64,000 nucleotides of DNA, from assembly GCA_015501605.1 (NCBI GenBank), contig JADNRZ010000009.1:62001-126000 (forward strand). Direction: 5' to 3'. Below are positions 54,074-64,000 of the stretch, one piece after another; the first letter of the stretch is position 1, and each line of letters opens with the position of its first letter. This DNA is from Panaeolus papilionaceus. Lineage: Eukaryota > Basidiomycota > Agaricomycetes > Agaricales. Under the pieces are notes generated by a model. That model did not search any database and was not told where the DNA came from. It was given only the letters and a program-made list of their open reading frames with translations. Made by a program: the position numbers and the translations under genes.

Positions 54074-55043
54074 AGTAGCCGCGAGATTACATTGAATTAG
54101 TGCTGTCTTGTGAGGTATGGCGGATGTGGATATAGATAACACCACGATGTCAAGGACAAAAAACAGATAATTGCAGAAATAAACGTTCGAGGGTTGACAT
54201 GGATTGTGTAGAACTGTTCAGTTCGTAGCCCTTCAAATAGGTAGATAACAAGAGAATGCGGTTAGAGGATATCTGAGTTTCAAGTATTGGTTGTTCTGTG
54301 AGTGAAAGAGTCGTATTTGCATTGGACGGCACGAGTAGTTTACTAATGTAGAAGCAACTACTGAGAATTTTGGCCGAATAACTAAGTGATATAGAGAAAT
54401 ATATGCCCAAAGACGACAATCTGAACTGTATATCCCTTCTGTTAGGCTGTCGATGTTAATCAAAAATAAAGACCGTGCAACAACGGGCGAATGACGTCTA
54501 TACCTACCACACGCGAGTTATCAGCTATTTGTCTGGCCCATGAAAGGGAGTTACCGCAAGGAATACTAGAATACCTTCCGCTCTGGAGGTATATCAGTCG
54601 TTTGCAGTAGGATATGCGTACCTCCACATTTCTTATACCAAAAGCTCGGATTGTCATAGACGGTATATGTATAGATACCAGTATAGGACCACAAAGTCAA
54701 ATTGAATTTAGTTGTAACATTCCCAACGAATGGGCCGCGAGGATAGTGGTGTGTCTTCGGGACCAAAGAATGCACGAATATCCGCCAGGCCTTGACGTCG
54801 TGATGCTGCAGGACTGCAGGACCTGATAGATTATGATAAGATAAGATAATACTTCTACTCACACATCAGCATGGCCCACACACCACACACCACAACGTGC
54901 CAAAGCTGTGTGCATTGCATATCGTCAACATTCCGATTTAAAAACACCACAGCCATTGGTTTGACACCTATTAAACCTCAAGCAACTCGTCAATTCAAAT
55001 CCAGAGGAATTAACACTCATCATCTTCCGCGAAAGTCATCAAC
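54074..55043. other. Intergenic region upstream of FKBP
   Basis: About 970 bases. A minus-strand open frame around 54566-54862 reads FNLTLWSYTGIYTYTVYDNP but has no ATG start and no recognisable family; it may be an exon of a decayed gene. Confidence 0.35.
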
Positions 55044-55833
55044 ATGGGAAACAGCTCATCCAAATCCAAGCAGCAACAAGCGCAGCCCACACCCTTTGAG
55101 GCACCTGCCGCCCAGACCGGTCACACTGGCAAAGGTAAAGGATTCTTTGACAGTCAAACCAGGACTTGCCATGCTGATACACACAATAGACAACGTGGTC
55201 CAGTTGGCAGAGGTTAGACCTACCTTTCCAGTGCGTTGAACGTTAACATGACTAACTATTTTCTTCGCGATACAGGGAGTGACAATGGAAACGATTAGCC
55301 CTGGAGACGGAGTGAACTTCCCCCAGACAGGAGGTATGCCACGTTTCCTACTGTACTCAATGATGCTGCACACCTCTCATTGAATTTCATTCTCCAGATA
55401 AAGTCTCCATGCATTACGTCGGAACCCTTCTTGATGGAACAAAGTTCGACTCCAGCAGGGATAGGTAAGCGCAGGCATTAACCTATAGAGTTAGGCAGGG
55501 ATGAGTAACAAAACCTATTGTAGGAGTCGACCATTCGAAACAAAGATTGGAGTTGGCAAAGTCATCAAGGGTTGGGATATCGGTATGTGTCAAACCGCCT
55601 GTTCGTACCGCACCCCCGCTCTATGAACATTCCTCCCTTCCAGGTGTACCGAAGCTTTCCCTTGGACAAATGGCCATTTTGACCATTGCCGCGGACAAAG
55701 TAAGCAGTACAAGCTGGACACATGCAACCTCCACTGACACTGCTCATAGGCATACGGAGAGAAGGGCTACCCACCTATCATCCCTCCCAATTCGACCCTC
55801 AGGTTCGAAGTTGAGTTGTTGGGTATCAACTAG
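55044..55833 (+). CDS. FPR1: FKBP-type peptidyl-prolyl isomerase with N-terminal extension
   Basis: FKBP12-like prolyl cis-trans isomerase, the FK506/rapamycin target family. The core begins [19 protein letters not shown] and includes [33 protein letters not shown], and [19 protein letters not shown], ending LLGIN-stop at 55831-55833. Active-site residues (Tyr, Phe, Asp, Trp and the PP-I-P loop) are present. In phase with the core, exons at 55044-55133 and about 55189-55211 add 38 residues starting MGNSSSKSK, joined by introns of about 55 bases. MGxxxSK is a good N-myristoylation signal. Without this extension no ATG fits the usual MGV start, though METISP could be an internal start. Confidence 0.88.
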
Positions 55834-56005
55834 GCAGTCGTCGATAAGATTAGATGATCTGTAGCACGTGTATCGAGTATAACAAATGTCAACAGAACGG
55901 AATCAATACTCCACATTTCCCCCTTTACCTTGCTCCTCAAGACATCCTTAGAACTTTGAGACCCCACAGCTTGAAACTAAGACTCATTCAACATCGGCAT
56001 CCAAC

Positions 56006-58110
56006 ATGGGTAATTCCGCGTCAAACGCGAATAACCCAAATCGCGCCAATCCCAACAGTCTGGCAAGGCCAGACAGTAATCGTACGAACTCGACATCGCC
56101 GACCCCTGGAAATCCACATCGATCGCTACGCACAAAGAAGAAATCACTAGAGCTTCCCGATCTTGCTTCACTATCGCTGACTCCAGCAATAAACAGTAGG
56201 GAGCGCGATCGCGGGCGACAAGTCACCAAGTCGCAGGCGATAGCCATCCCTACTGCCCCACAATCCCCATTCAACCACTACCAGACCGCACAGATGCAGC
56301 CCGGCACTGTGCGGAATAGTCGACATGTGCCTAGTTCGTCAGATCTGTATGTGGAACCCTCAACACATCAGCCATACCCGCCCGCGAGAGCTGCAGGCCC
56401 CAGTGCACCCAGGGGTAGACAACAGCCGATATCGCACGCGAGACATCAGGCGCAGGTTAGCAAGTATCAAGAGGCGTACAATGCGTCGCATCAACCTCTG
56501 GTAGTCCCTGCTGCGGCACCTGGAAAACCACAGTTCGTGAAGGAGGTTGTACAGTCGAGCATCCCAATAGCTTTGGGCAAGGCATTGTTACCTGACGGAA
56601 TGGATGCGGACACGAAATCCCTGTTGTTGGGACCTGAAAAAGAAGATGTCTTGTCAGAACCTGTTCCTGTCATGATCTATTGGAGAGGAGGAGGAAGGGA
56701 TGTAGTTCTAGCAAGAGCCGGTGATGACGACTGGAAGGGTCGCCAACCAATGGATCGAGAGTGCGTTCTTTGTTCCATTCTTGACAATTCAAAACCGGAT
56801 CTCATTGATCACTCACTTGATTTATAGATCGCCGACATCCAGTGTGTGGAGCGCAACTGTGTATTTGCGGCCTGGCACACATCACGTCCGTTTCCTTGTT
56901 GATGGATCGTGGCGAGTTGCAGAAGACCTACCAACGGCAGTTGATGACCAAGGCTCCCTGGCGAACTATGTGGCCGTTCCTCTAACGTTTGGCAGTGCCT
57001 CTTCTAACTCGGCGCCCATTCACGCTCCCCCGCCTGTTCAAAAGAAGAAGATCCCTGGTCAAAGCTTCTGGTCTGCCGATTCTGCGGATGGCGAGAACGA
57101 TACTAAACCTGATCCCCGACCGATCGCACATGGACATGCTCCCTCGCAGGCATACACGCAAGCAAAGTGGACAAACGAGCTCCCGCCTGAGCTGATAGAG
57201 GCTGCTGCAGAGGAAGAGGCATATTTGGCTGCATCAGCAGGCCAATTCGAGCAATCCACCGGAAACATGAGGGTCACGGGCTTTGTGCCCGCTCCCAATA
57301 TTCCACCAGCACCAAGTCTCCCTCGTCACCTTGACAAACTGATCTTGAACACGAAGATGACTGAGAGACCGCACAATGGGACTTCGTCACCAGGCACAGC
57401 TGCAGGAAGTGCTGTTGGCAGTGGGCAAGGAGGTAGAAAAGAGAGAAAAGAGAAGGATCGCGAACGCGAGAAGGAAAGGGACAGACAGCGAGCAAGGAGG
57501 CCCAACATTCCTCCCCCTCCTCCACCTAGCGAGATTGGCGCTGATGAGGACGAGCGATTACCACCACTACCGTCCCCCGGTCTACCAACGCAACCCGAGG
57601 AAACCACCTCGGCAACGAGCAGCACTACAACGAGCACAGCGACGCCCACACCTCACACATCTGTCCCCGCAACACCAACTGCTCCCTTGTCACCAACACA
57701 CACACCACCCCAGTGGCAGACACCGACGGTTTCCACATCGAATCCTTCCATTTCAATTATGAATGCGGCGTCGCCGTTCGGCTCGTCCTCCCTCCCTACT
57801 TCGTCCATCAGTGTCCCTACCATCCCCAGTGACAGAATTATGCCCTCTGCGTCGCGGATCATCACCATCGACACTGCCAACATGCCAGCACACACAGATG
57901 ATGCTAGTGTGCTTCCAGTGCCCAGCCATGTCGTTCTGCACCATTTGAGCACTAGCGCCATCAAAAATGGCGTACTCGCTGTTGGAAATACGACGAGATA
58001 CAGAGAAAAGGTCGGTTATTTTTTAGATTATTTTGCGCATATACGCTTCTGTTGCTGATGCGTCTTGATTTATATAGTATCTCACGACAATTTACTACAA
58101 ACCAACATGA
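56006..58110 (+). CDS. SNF1/AMPK beta subunit (Sip2/Gal83-like)
   Basis: Scaffold subunit of the energy-sensing SNF1/AMPK complex. Starts MGNSASNANNPN, which fits an N-myristoylation signal known for this family. A long polar region is followed by the glycogen-binding CBM48 domain (PVPVMIYWRGGGRDVVLARA, DDDWKGRQP, YLRPGTHHVRFLVDGSWR), split by an intron near 56762-56827. A low-complexity Pro/Thr/Ser linker and a Lys/Arg/Glu stretch (57430-57500) come next. The C-terminal ASC domain starts with FVPAPNIPPAPSLPRHLDK and resumes VLPVPSHVVLHHLSTSAIKNG, then YREK joins across an intron to YLTTIYYKPT-stop at 58108-58110. All expected parts are present; the linker is long. Confidence 0.93.
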
Positions 58111-59539
58111 GCGACTCGACAGCTCATGTCCTATTCCTTGGGATTCCAAGGGCTGCTCGTCTTTTAGTGAGGGAGGTGATGATGGTTGGCAGAAAAGATG
58201 GGCAGTTGGCGTTTTGCGGCACGAGCGCTAACAAAACACGAGCACGTGGTGCTGGCGCCGATTCGTGACCATCGACCATGTCCTTGAACATATCTTTTCC
58301 ACTAGCATTTATGATCTTTTTTACCTTTCATTTCGATTTTTCCCTTGTTTCTGTAGCTCTTTTACCCTCATCTCACGCTCTATGCTCTCAGCTCACTGTT
58401 TAACACGTTCTCATGACCAAACTCTTCGTTTAGGAATTGTTCTCCCCACTCAATCCACTTTCTTATCTTTAGATGGCCTTCAGCCAACACTCCGCAAATA
58501 CACCATTTAATACTTATTTCTACATCCTTGATGTCCTTAAAACCCGAGAACCACATATCCCAGTACAAAGACACGAACATATGACTCTGAACTTATCTAG
58601 AGATCTCCTCGATAAGCATCCGGATGAAATTAGGGACAATGTCCCGATATGGTATTTATTTCTGAATTAGGCGAACCCCCTATCCTTCTATCGGGGCAAC
58701 CTTAACTGAACGACAGACGCAATGCAACGTTCGAAATCACATCAACATGATCAAATATTGGAGTCATGTTATACGATAATAATCCGTCCCATAAGCCAGC
58801 TTCCGGAACGCCCTCATAATTTGTATGACAAAACTCGGACAGAGCGCCCGATGTCAAAAGTTGCAAAAACAATCGAAGTAATGCAACTCTCCCTAATTTT
58901 AGACCCGTCGTCAGGTAAATATCTGAGGACTCTTGAAAGAAGGCCGAATATTCAGACAATGCGTGTATATTATTAAATCGAAGACTACTCCGAGTAGATT
59001 GTCGGTTCCTGAAGTCAATCATATTCTATTTACGACCAATGGTTGTCGTGTATGGTTCGATAAACCGGTGATGATTACATGGCATGGTACATGTGCCCTG
59101 TATTATCCACACGCTCCAGTTCCTGCCGATCGCGTGTTGATTGTATGGTATGATGGATGTTGATATTTTTATCTCATCTGTGATGAGAGCACTTGCTTTC
59201 GGTATATCAAGTCCAAATATCTGTTGCAACTGTCCAAAAATGCTCCACTTCGACACACTCAACACAGTTGTGAGCCTTGATTGTGCGGAGGTAAATGCTG
59301 TTTTGGGACGGGAAGTGACACAGAATTGAATAAGAGACGTACCGAAAGGCGTTAAGAAACGCCTTTACATACGTGATGATACTCACAGCTGAGCCAATAC
59401 AGTCATATGCGGAGGAAAACAGTCACAAGAGAGTCGTTCGAGGGATTTCCTCGGACCCTGGCTAAGAAGAAGTACAACCTTGCATTCGGCAGACGTTAGG
59501 CAATCTCGAATCGCGTACCTGATAAATCAGGCCTCGAGA
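58111..59539. other. Intergenic region, AMPK beta to small secreted peptide
   Basis: About 1.4 kb. On the minus strand two adjoining frames (about 59265-59026 and 59022-58702, the second with ATG) have no recognisable content and may be a decayed or unknown gene. No other feature. Confidence 0.35.
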
Positions 59540-59546
59540 TATAAAA
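59540..59546 (+). promoter_or_regulatory. TATA box of the small secreted peptide gene
   Basis: TATAAAA lies about 70 bases upstream of the ATG at 59612, which suits a strongly regulated or highly expressed short gene. Confidence 0.5.
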
Positions 59547-59611
59547 GCCTTCGAACAAGGCCCATTGTCCCTCAGAACTCGAAAGCTAAAGTAAATTTAA
59601 CCCAACGAGAA

Positions 59612-59770
59612 ATGCAGCTTTCCGCTATCCTCGCTACCCTCGCCTTCGCTATTGCCGCTCAAGCTGGCGTTATCAAGCCCCAGATCCCCACCGTTACCTT
59701 ATCCACTATCACGGTGCATCCCAGGTCGATCACCACCGTCACTTTGCCCACTATTACTGTGCATCCTTGA
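59612..59770 (+). CDS. Small secreted peptide with duplicated TVTL-TITVHP unit
   Basis: An intronless 52-residue protein. Residues 1-18, MQLSAILATLAFAIAAQA, form a clear signal peptide. The mature part after GVIKPQIP consists of two near-identical units, TVTLSTITVHP and TVTLPTITVHP, separated by a short RSIT spacer; each is preceded by Thr-rich residues. No cysteines, Lys-Arg (Kex2) sites or CaaX ending are present, so it is neither a hydrophobin nor a typical mating pheromone. A TATA box sits upstream. Function unknown; it could be a secreted signal or a wall-associated peptide. Confidence 0.6.
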   Translation: MQLSAILATLAFAIAAQAGVIKPQIPTVTLSTITVHPRSITTVTLPTITVHP

Positions 59771-60368
59771 AGAGCCCAGGGAGATGGGGGTTGCTTTACT
59801 GGGGAGCCTCGCGGGGTACGTCAATTGAGACGTTCAAGTTCTTTCATAGAACAGTATAGATTGACTGATATCCGTAGGCTTTGGGACCCTAGACGAAGAA
59901 CAAACGATGGACCAAACAACATGTATATAATATTTTTAATGGCAAATGTATTCGGACAAACTGGACTTGTTAACGTCCGAGTCGTTGGTCGCTGTACGTG
60001 AATGATCAATTGATCGAGGTGAACCCCCCCATAGTGTAATTTCATGCGCTCTTGGCTCAAAGAGTCAACTTGCTCTGGCCAAAAGGTTTGTTCACCTGTT
60101 TGTGTGAGGTTAGTGGCGGCTCGTCGTTTGCCTTTTGTGCCGTTTATCTAACCCATTCCATTGCTTGTTCCTTGAAATGACATGAGAAGTGTGCCTAATC
60201 TGAGTCTAACTCGTCTGTTTTTTCGGAACGTTACAGTCCTGCGATCACCTGCATTGCGCCAGGACGCTGGCGAACAGTTGTTCGAGAAATGGAGAGTATA
60301 TATGTCGGCTGTTCAGACTTGATTTCGTATTGTCTTCACGAGATCAGAGCCCTGCGCTTGCCAATCGC

Positions 60369-60409
60369 CTAGCATTGTCATCATTTCAAGTTGACGTTGA
60401 CAATGCTAG
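60369..60409. repeat. Perfect 12-bp inverted repeat, 17-bp loop
   Basis: CTAGCATTGTCA at 60369-60380 is followed, after 17 bases, by its exact inverse TGACAATGCTAG at 60398-60409. It could form a hairpin in DNA or RNA. Function unknown. Confidence 0.6.
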
Positions 60410-60515
60410 CATGGGGAAACATGAGTAGAGGTACAGTCGGTGCAATATTCACTCCGAATTCGACTCATCAGGTACGAATGAAACCCCTAAGTAAGGCCAT
60501 TAAATTATATTCTTT

Positions 60516-60683
60516 GCAACTTCTGTGCAACTGTCAATGACATTACCATCACGGGCAGACTCTTCATAATAGCTGTTGTGATCATGGGATGGTTCCTGGA
60601 GTCCCTTGTACAGAAGTTGCATTCGAGATCGCACTTGGCGTCAATATTGCACAGAAATCGCACAGAAAATGCACAGAAGTTGC
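60516..60683. repeat. Inverted repeat plus GCACAGAA tandem words
   Basis: GCAACTTCTGTGC at 60516-60528 is exactly inverted at 60671-60683. Between them, GCACAGAA words recur near 60648 and 60658, with a variant near 60607. This may be the relic of a small mobile element. Confidence 0.5.
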
Positions 60684-60873
60684 CTGGGCGAGAGAAAAGC
60701 CTTTTGTTCCCTTGCAGTGATTTCTTTTTTGGTGTTCCATATGAGGAGTACCACCATTGATACGCATCTTCGACTCAGGTGCCAAGGCAAGCATCGAGAG
60801 GTACCTCCTGGTGCATCGCAACTTGACTATCTTCATCAGGCTGACCTGCAACATATCGAGGCTGTAGTTTAGG

Positions 60874-60880
60874 TATAAAA
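60874..60880 (+). promoter_or_regulatory. TATA box of the 174-aa protein gene
   Basis: TATAAAA about 88 bases upstream of the ATG at 60962. Confidence 0.5.
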
Positions 60881-60961
60881 GCAGCTGTGGTGAGACCCTC
60901 AGAATGTCAAGAAACCAGCATCTTCGAACTCTCCATCATATCCTCTATCATACAAACTACA

Positions 60962-61486
60962 ATGTCTACTTCTGAACAAGCAACCCCCGCTGCTGCACCC
61001 GCCGACGACAGCCGCGTCATTTATAGGGAGTTCGAGAACAGCAACGGAAAGAAATACCGAGTTGGCTATGGAATCCCCGACACCGAAGATCTCGAGGCAG
61101 CCAGGGTTACTGTGGCAAACTTCAAGGACCCCAACTCCCCGCCAGCCGCTAGTTTTGGTGTCATGGAGGTTGCGCAAGCGAAGGAAAAAATCATTATCGA
61201 AGTCGATTGGCCCTACTATAACGATGACCAGTTCCACGACCCCGGCGCCGAGGCTAAGTCGCGAATCGGGATTGATGGCTTTAAACTCGATTGGAACACG
61301 GGCGGGTACTTCAACTACAAGCTGACTATCAATGCGAGCGAGAAATGGGATTACACATTCTACGACCAAGATGGAGATCACTACACCATTGATGTTAACT
61401 GCATTTGGTGGAGCCACGATGTCTGCTTCGACACGGACCATAACAAACAACCCAACATCAGGAGGGTTAAGGCCGAGAGGGGCTAG
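60962..61486 (+). CDS. 174-residue protein of unknown family
   Basis: An intronless gene with start MSTSEQATPAAAPADDSR at 60962. There is no signal peptide. It is rich in aromatic and acidic residues: FENSNGKKYRVGYG, IIEVDWPYYNDDQFHDPG, LDWNTGGYFNYKLTIN, DYTFYDQDGDHYTIDVN and IWWSHDVCFDTDHN. The alternation of polar and aromatic residues suggests a beta-sandwich. It ends VKAERG-stop at 61484-61486. A TATA box precedes it. A second, dead copy lies at 23960-24439. I do not recognise the family; it may be specific to fungi. Confidence 0.75.
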   Translation: MSTSEQATPAAAPADDSRVIYREFENSNGKKYRVGYGIPDTEDLEAARVTVANFKDPNSPPAASFGVMEVAQAKEKIIIEVDWPYYNDDQFHDPGAEAKSRIGIDGFKLDWNTGGYFNYKLTINASEKWDYTFYDQDGDHYTIDVNCIWWSHDVCFDTDHNKQPNIRRVKAERG

Positions 61487-62434
61487 GCGCTCAGGCGCAT
61501 GCATCGGTGAGTCGGTATACCTTAGCACATTCGATTTCATCACTAAACTTCGACCCTTCTAGTCCTGCACCACCGCATACCATCGAAGCATTGACGAGAA
61601 TGAAACCCTATGAAATACATAAATACACATTCACATTTTTGATTCAGCCTTTGCTGCCTTCCTTCTTTTATATGTACAAACAAAGTCCACTTGAGCACCT
61701 GTATTGTGAAATATATGCGAATAACTGTTGTTATTGAAACGCCTGTGTCTCTAAGCCTCGTCGAAATTCAGGAATCGACAGAAAGTTAGGTAATTATTCG
61801 AAGTGCGCAACATGGTCGAAGGTCTAGAACACTTATACATCGACTGTCAAGCGCCCATAGGGGATACCGTCGACTCCTGGCCCACTTGCCTTGAACAATC
61901 TATGTAAGGAAACAAACGCCCTGTCGGATGAGCTCTGCCAAGAGTGACGTCAGACAGAAATCAACCGAGATCGAGGAGCGGGTTTCCATTGCGCGATTTG
62001 AATTAGATCTGAGGTCATTGAAGTCATAAGGTGTCGGATAGGGGCGAAACTGAACAGACTTGGTGACAACCGTTGTTCAATTGTCGCTAACTGATTTTTG
62101 GGGGGCAACGTGCGTTGCACGGCCGGTGCTTAAGGGTACAGCTCCTCCCCCAAAAAAGCATGTTCTGCTGAGTTTCTGTAGACTTGAAAAGTCAATATAT
62201 TGAACATAAATCTGTGCTATAATTTAGGATGAAATTAATGTTTTAAGCAATATTTCGGGGTAGAATTGCTGTAGAAGCTAGTAGAAGGATAAGATTGAAG
62301 AGCAAAGACTACGCCATCATCCGGTTCTGCCCTGTGGATATTCCCACGGTTGACGGTATTTTCATGGTGGCAGCACGTTGGCCAGCAAACCAAACAATCT
62401 CTTTCTCCTTCCAACACCATCCCGTTCCGTCATA
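61487..62434. other. Intergenic region upstream of porin
   Basis: About 950 bases holding the 3' end of the 174-aa gene and the porin promoter. No further gene was supported. Confidence 0.35.
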
Positions 62435-63555
62435 ATGTCTCTTCCCCAACCAGTTCCCCCTTCATGGAAGGTAAACGTCCTTGAAATTGTTCAAAAATGA
62501 ACAAAATCTAATAAAATATTCTTTCATCGTTATAGGACCTTGGCAAGTCCTCCAATGACCTGCTCAGCAAGGACTACCACTTCGCTGGTGCCTCTCTTGA
62601 GGTCAAGACACAGACGCCTTCCAACGTCGCGTTCAAGGTCCAGGGAACTCGTGACCCCAAGTCCAACGCCATTAACGGTGACATTGAGGGAAAGTGGACC
62701 GACAAGGCCCACGGTTTGACTCTCACCCAGACCTGGACAACTGCCAACGTTCTCCGCAACCAGATCGAAGTTGACGGCCTTGTCACCAAGGGATTCAAGT
62801 TCGACCTTGCTACCTCTCTCGCACCCGAGAAGGGCACCAAGACCGCTGTTCTCAACACCGTCTACAAGCAGTCTGGTCTCCACAGCCGTGCTAACCTTGA
62901 CCTCTTTAAGGTCCGTTCCGAACAGTTGAATTCCGTATATGCGATTTTTAAATATTTTTCTTGGATTCAATAGGGCCCAACCTTCACTGCTGACACCGTC
63001 CTCGGACGTGACGGCTTCCTCCTCGGTGCTGAGGCGTCTTACAATGTCACCACCGGTAGCATCAGCCGCTACGCCGCTGCTCTCGGTTACAACGCACCTG
63101 AATACGCCATCACCCTCCACGGTCTCAACAACCTCAACACCTTCTCCGCTAGCTACTACCACCGCGTGAGCCGCGATGTTGAGGCTGGTGCCCGTGCCGT
63201 CTACGACTCCAAGAACACCCACGGCGGTATCTCCCTTGAGGTCGGAACCAAGACCTACCTCGACGCCTCTGCCTTTGTCAAGGCCAAGATCAACAACTCT
63301 GGTGTTGTTGCCCTCGGTAAGCTCTATGTTATTTCAATAATACTCGCGTTTACTTATTTATTACTTTTCAGGCTACACTCAGGCTCTCCGCCCTGGCGTT
63401 AAGGCTTCCTTCGGTCTTGCTCTTGACACCCAAAAGCTCAACGACCCCTCCCCCGTTGGCCCAGCCCACAAGGTAATGCTACATTATATCTTTGTTTGGT
63501 AGCAATATCTGACATCCGTCTTTAGGTTGGCGTCCAGTTCGTCTTCGACTCATGA
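62435..63555 (+). CDS. Mitochondrial outer-membrane porin (VDAC)
   Basis: Voltage-dependent anion channel that passes ATP/ADP and metabolites across the mitochondrial outer membrane. Starts MSLPQPVPPSWKDLGKSSND, including the N-terminal helix of eukaryotic porins, with an intron right after the first 12 codons. Blocks typical of the family are GDIEGKWTDKAHGLTLTQTW, NQIEVDGLVTKGFKFDLAT, GRDGFLLGAEASYNV and LHGLNNLNTFSASYYHRV. The end GVQFVFDS-stop lies at 63553-63555. Introns are near 62470-62536, 62911-62972, 63319-63371 and 63472-63524. About 290 residues, the normal size for a 19-strand barrel. Intact; strong codon bias toward C-ending codons suits high expression. Confidence 0.94.
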
Positions 63556-63892
63556 ATAGGCTATATGTACAAGTTCAAAGTCGTTATGCGTTGATGGTGC
63601 CGTCGTTGCATGTTCTTAATCCGTTGCAATCTACCTTCTCCCTTTGGTGTTTAGATTGTTCATACCTTAATGACCATAAAAGAGTCTTTCGAGATTTTCA
63701 ATGAAAAAACATGATTGTACCACACTTGTGATGTCGTATGCCGCTCTGAAATTTTGGGGATCCCTATTTTTAGCTCAAGGTCACTGCCGGTGCATTTCGT
63801 CACCTAGACATACGCTGCGAGGACGTCATTGCGAGGATTTCAAGACTACAATTACATTTATTTTTTAGAACGAGTCCCTATGGACATTAAGA
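63556..63892. other. Convergent intergenic region at right end
   Basis: About 340 bases between porin and the next gene, which converge. No gene seen. Confidence 0.35.
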
Positions 63893-64000
63893 CTACTCCC
63901 ATTTTCCTTCTAATGGTCCCATTTGTATCACCTGCATATCCAGGCCATATTCTTTGTAGACTTCTTCAATGCTTTTCTTCCGCTCGTTAGCAGCAAACTC
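63893..64000 (-). CDS. 3' end of an unidentified gene (partial)
   Basis: The minus strand from the window edge reads EFAANERKKSIEEVYKEYG and ends MGPLEGKWE-stop (TAG 63895-63893). The open frame has no stop over 35 codons and a charged helical look. It is too short to identify; the gene continues beyond the window. Confidence 0.5.
   Translation of the reverse strand, partial: EFAANERKKSIEEVYKEYGLDMQVIQMGPLEGKWE

Larger units (their letters stand above)
59771..60873. other. Intergenic region with inverted repeats
   Basis: About 1.1 kb without a supported gene. It holds two inverted-repeat structures listed separately. Confidence 0.35.

Noticed and set aside
60899..61543. Minus-strand frame of 214 residues
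   Set aside because: Antisense to the 174-aa gene; the plus strand has the ATG, TATA box and a homologous pseudogene in the matching frame.
62530..63222. Long minus-strand frame of 230 residues
   Set aside because: It is the antisense shadow of the porin gene, whose strong codon bias opens the opposite strand.

Overview
The window looks like nuclear DNA of a mushroom-forming basidiomycete (Agaricomycete). Most genes are split by many short GT-AG introns of about 50-60 bases, which fragments the open reading frames. The proteins recognised (RAD4/XPC, a RecQ helicase, NTA1 amidase, an AMPK beta subunit, mitochondrial porin, a STE7-like MAPKK, a trichodiene-synthase-type terpene synthase) are fungal. 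All gene models below were joined by hand from splice signals, so exon edges are predictions.

Layout. 1-4996 (-) holds the 5' two thirds of an ABCC-type ABC transporter that runs off the window start. 5.9-7.5 kb is a cluster of five tRNA-His(GTG) loci with different introns. 7.7-10.5 kb (-) is a multipass membrane protein of unknown family, divergent from the first of three paralogous short-chain dehydrogenases (SDR1, 10.9-12.2 kb, +). 12.6-19.0 kb (-) is a complete second ABCC transporter, a close paralogue of the first. 19.8-23.6 kb is a nest of transposable elements: a hAT-like element with an 8-bp target duplication, interrupted by a TA-flanked MITE and by a second 8-bp-TSD element that carries an unrecognised 403-codon gene. 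Then come a decayed copy of a gene found at 61 kb, SDR2 (25.0-26.3 kb, +), a doubtful small gene, a DUF2235 alpha/beta-hydrolase gene, a STE7-like MAPKK with a tandem degenerate kinase copy, and SDR3 (35.8-36.9 kb, -).

From 38 kb onward the region is mostly housekeeping: an FCP1/NIF-domain protein, RAD4 (-), a broken NACHT NTPase gene (-), a RecQ helicase (+), NTA1 (-), a terpene synthase (+), an FKBP prolyl isomerase with a predicted N-myristoylated extension, the AMPK beta subunit, a 52-aa secreted peptide with an internal duplication, a 174-aa protein of unknown family, mitochondrial porin (VDAC), and the 3' end of an unidentified gene at the right edge.

Most notable are exon structure and duplication. 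All three SDR genes share a 25-nt first exon and a 6-nt second exon inside the cofactor-binding motif, and two of them place the catalytic lysine in an 8-nt exon. Nested transposons, the tRNA-His expansion and the MAPKK/pseudokinase pair are other points of interest. No CRISPR, operon or prokaryotic system is present. No complete biosynthetic cluster is evident, although two transporters, three SDRs and a terpene synthase lie in the same 54 kb.
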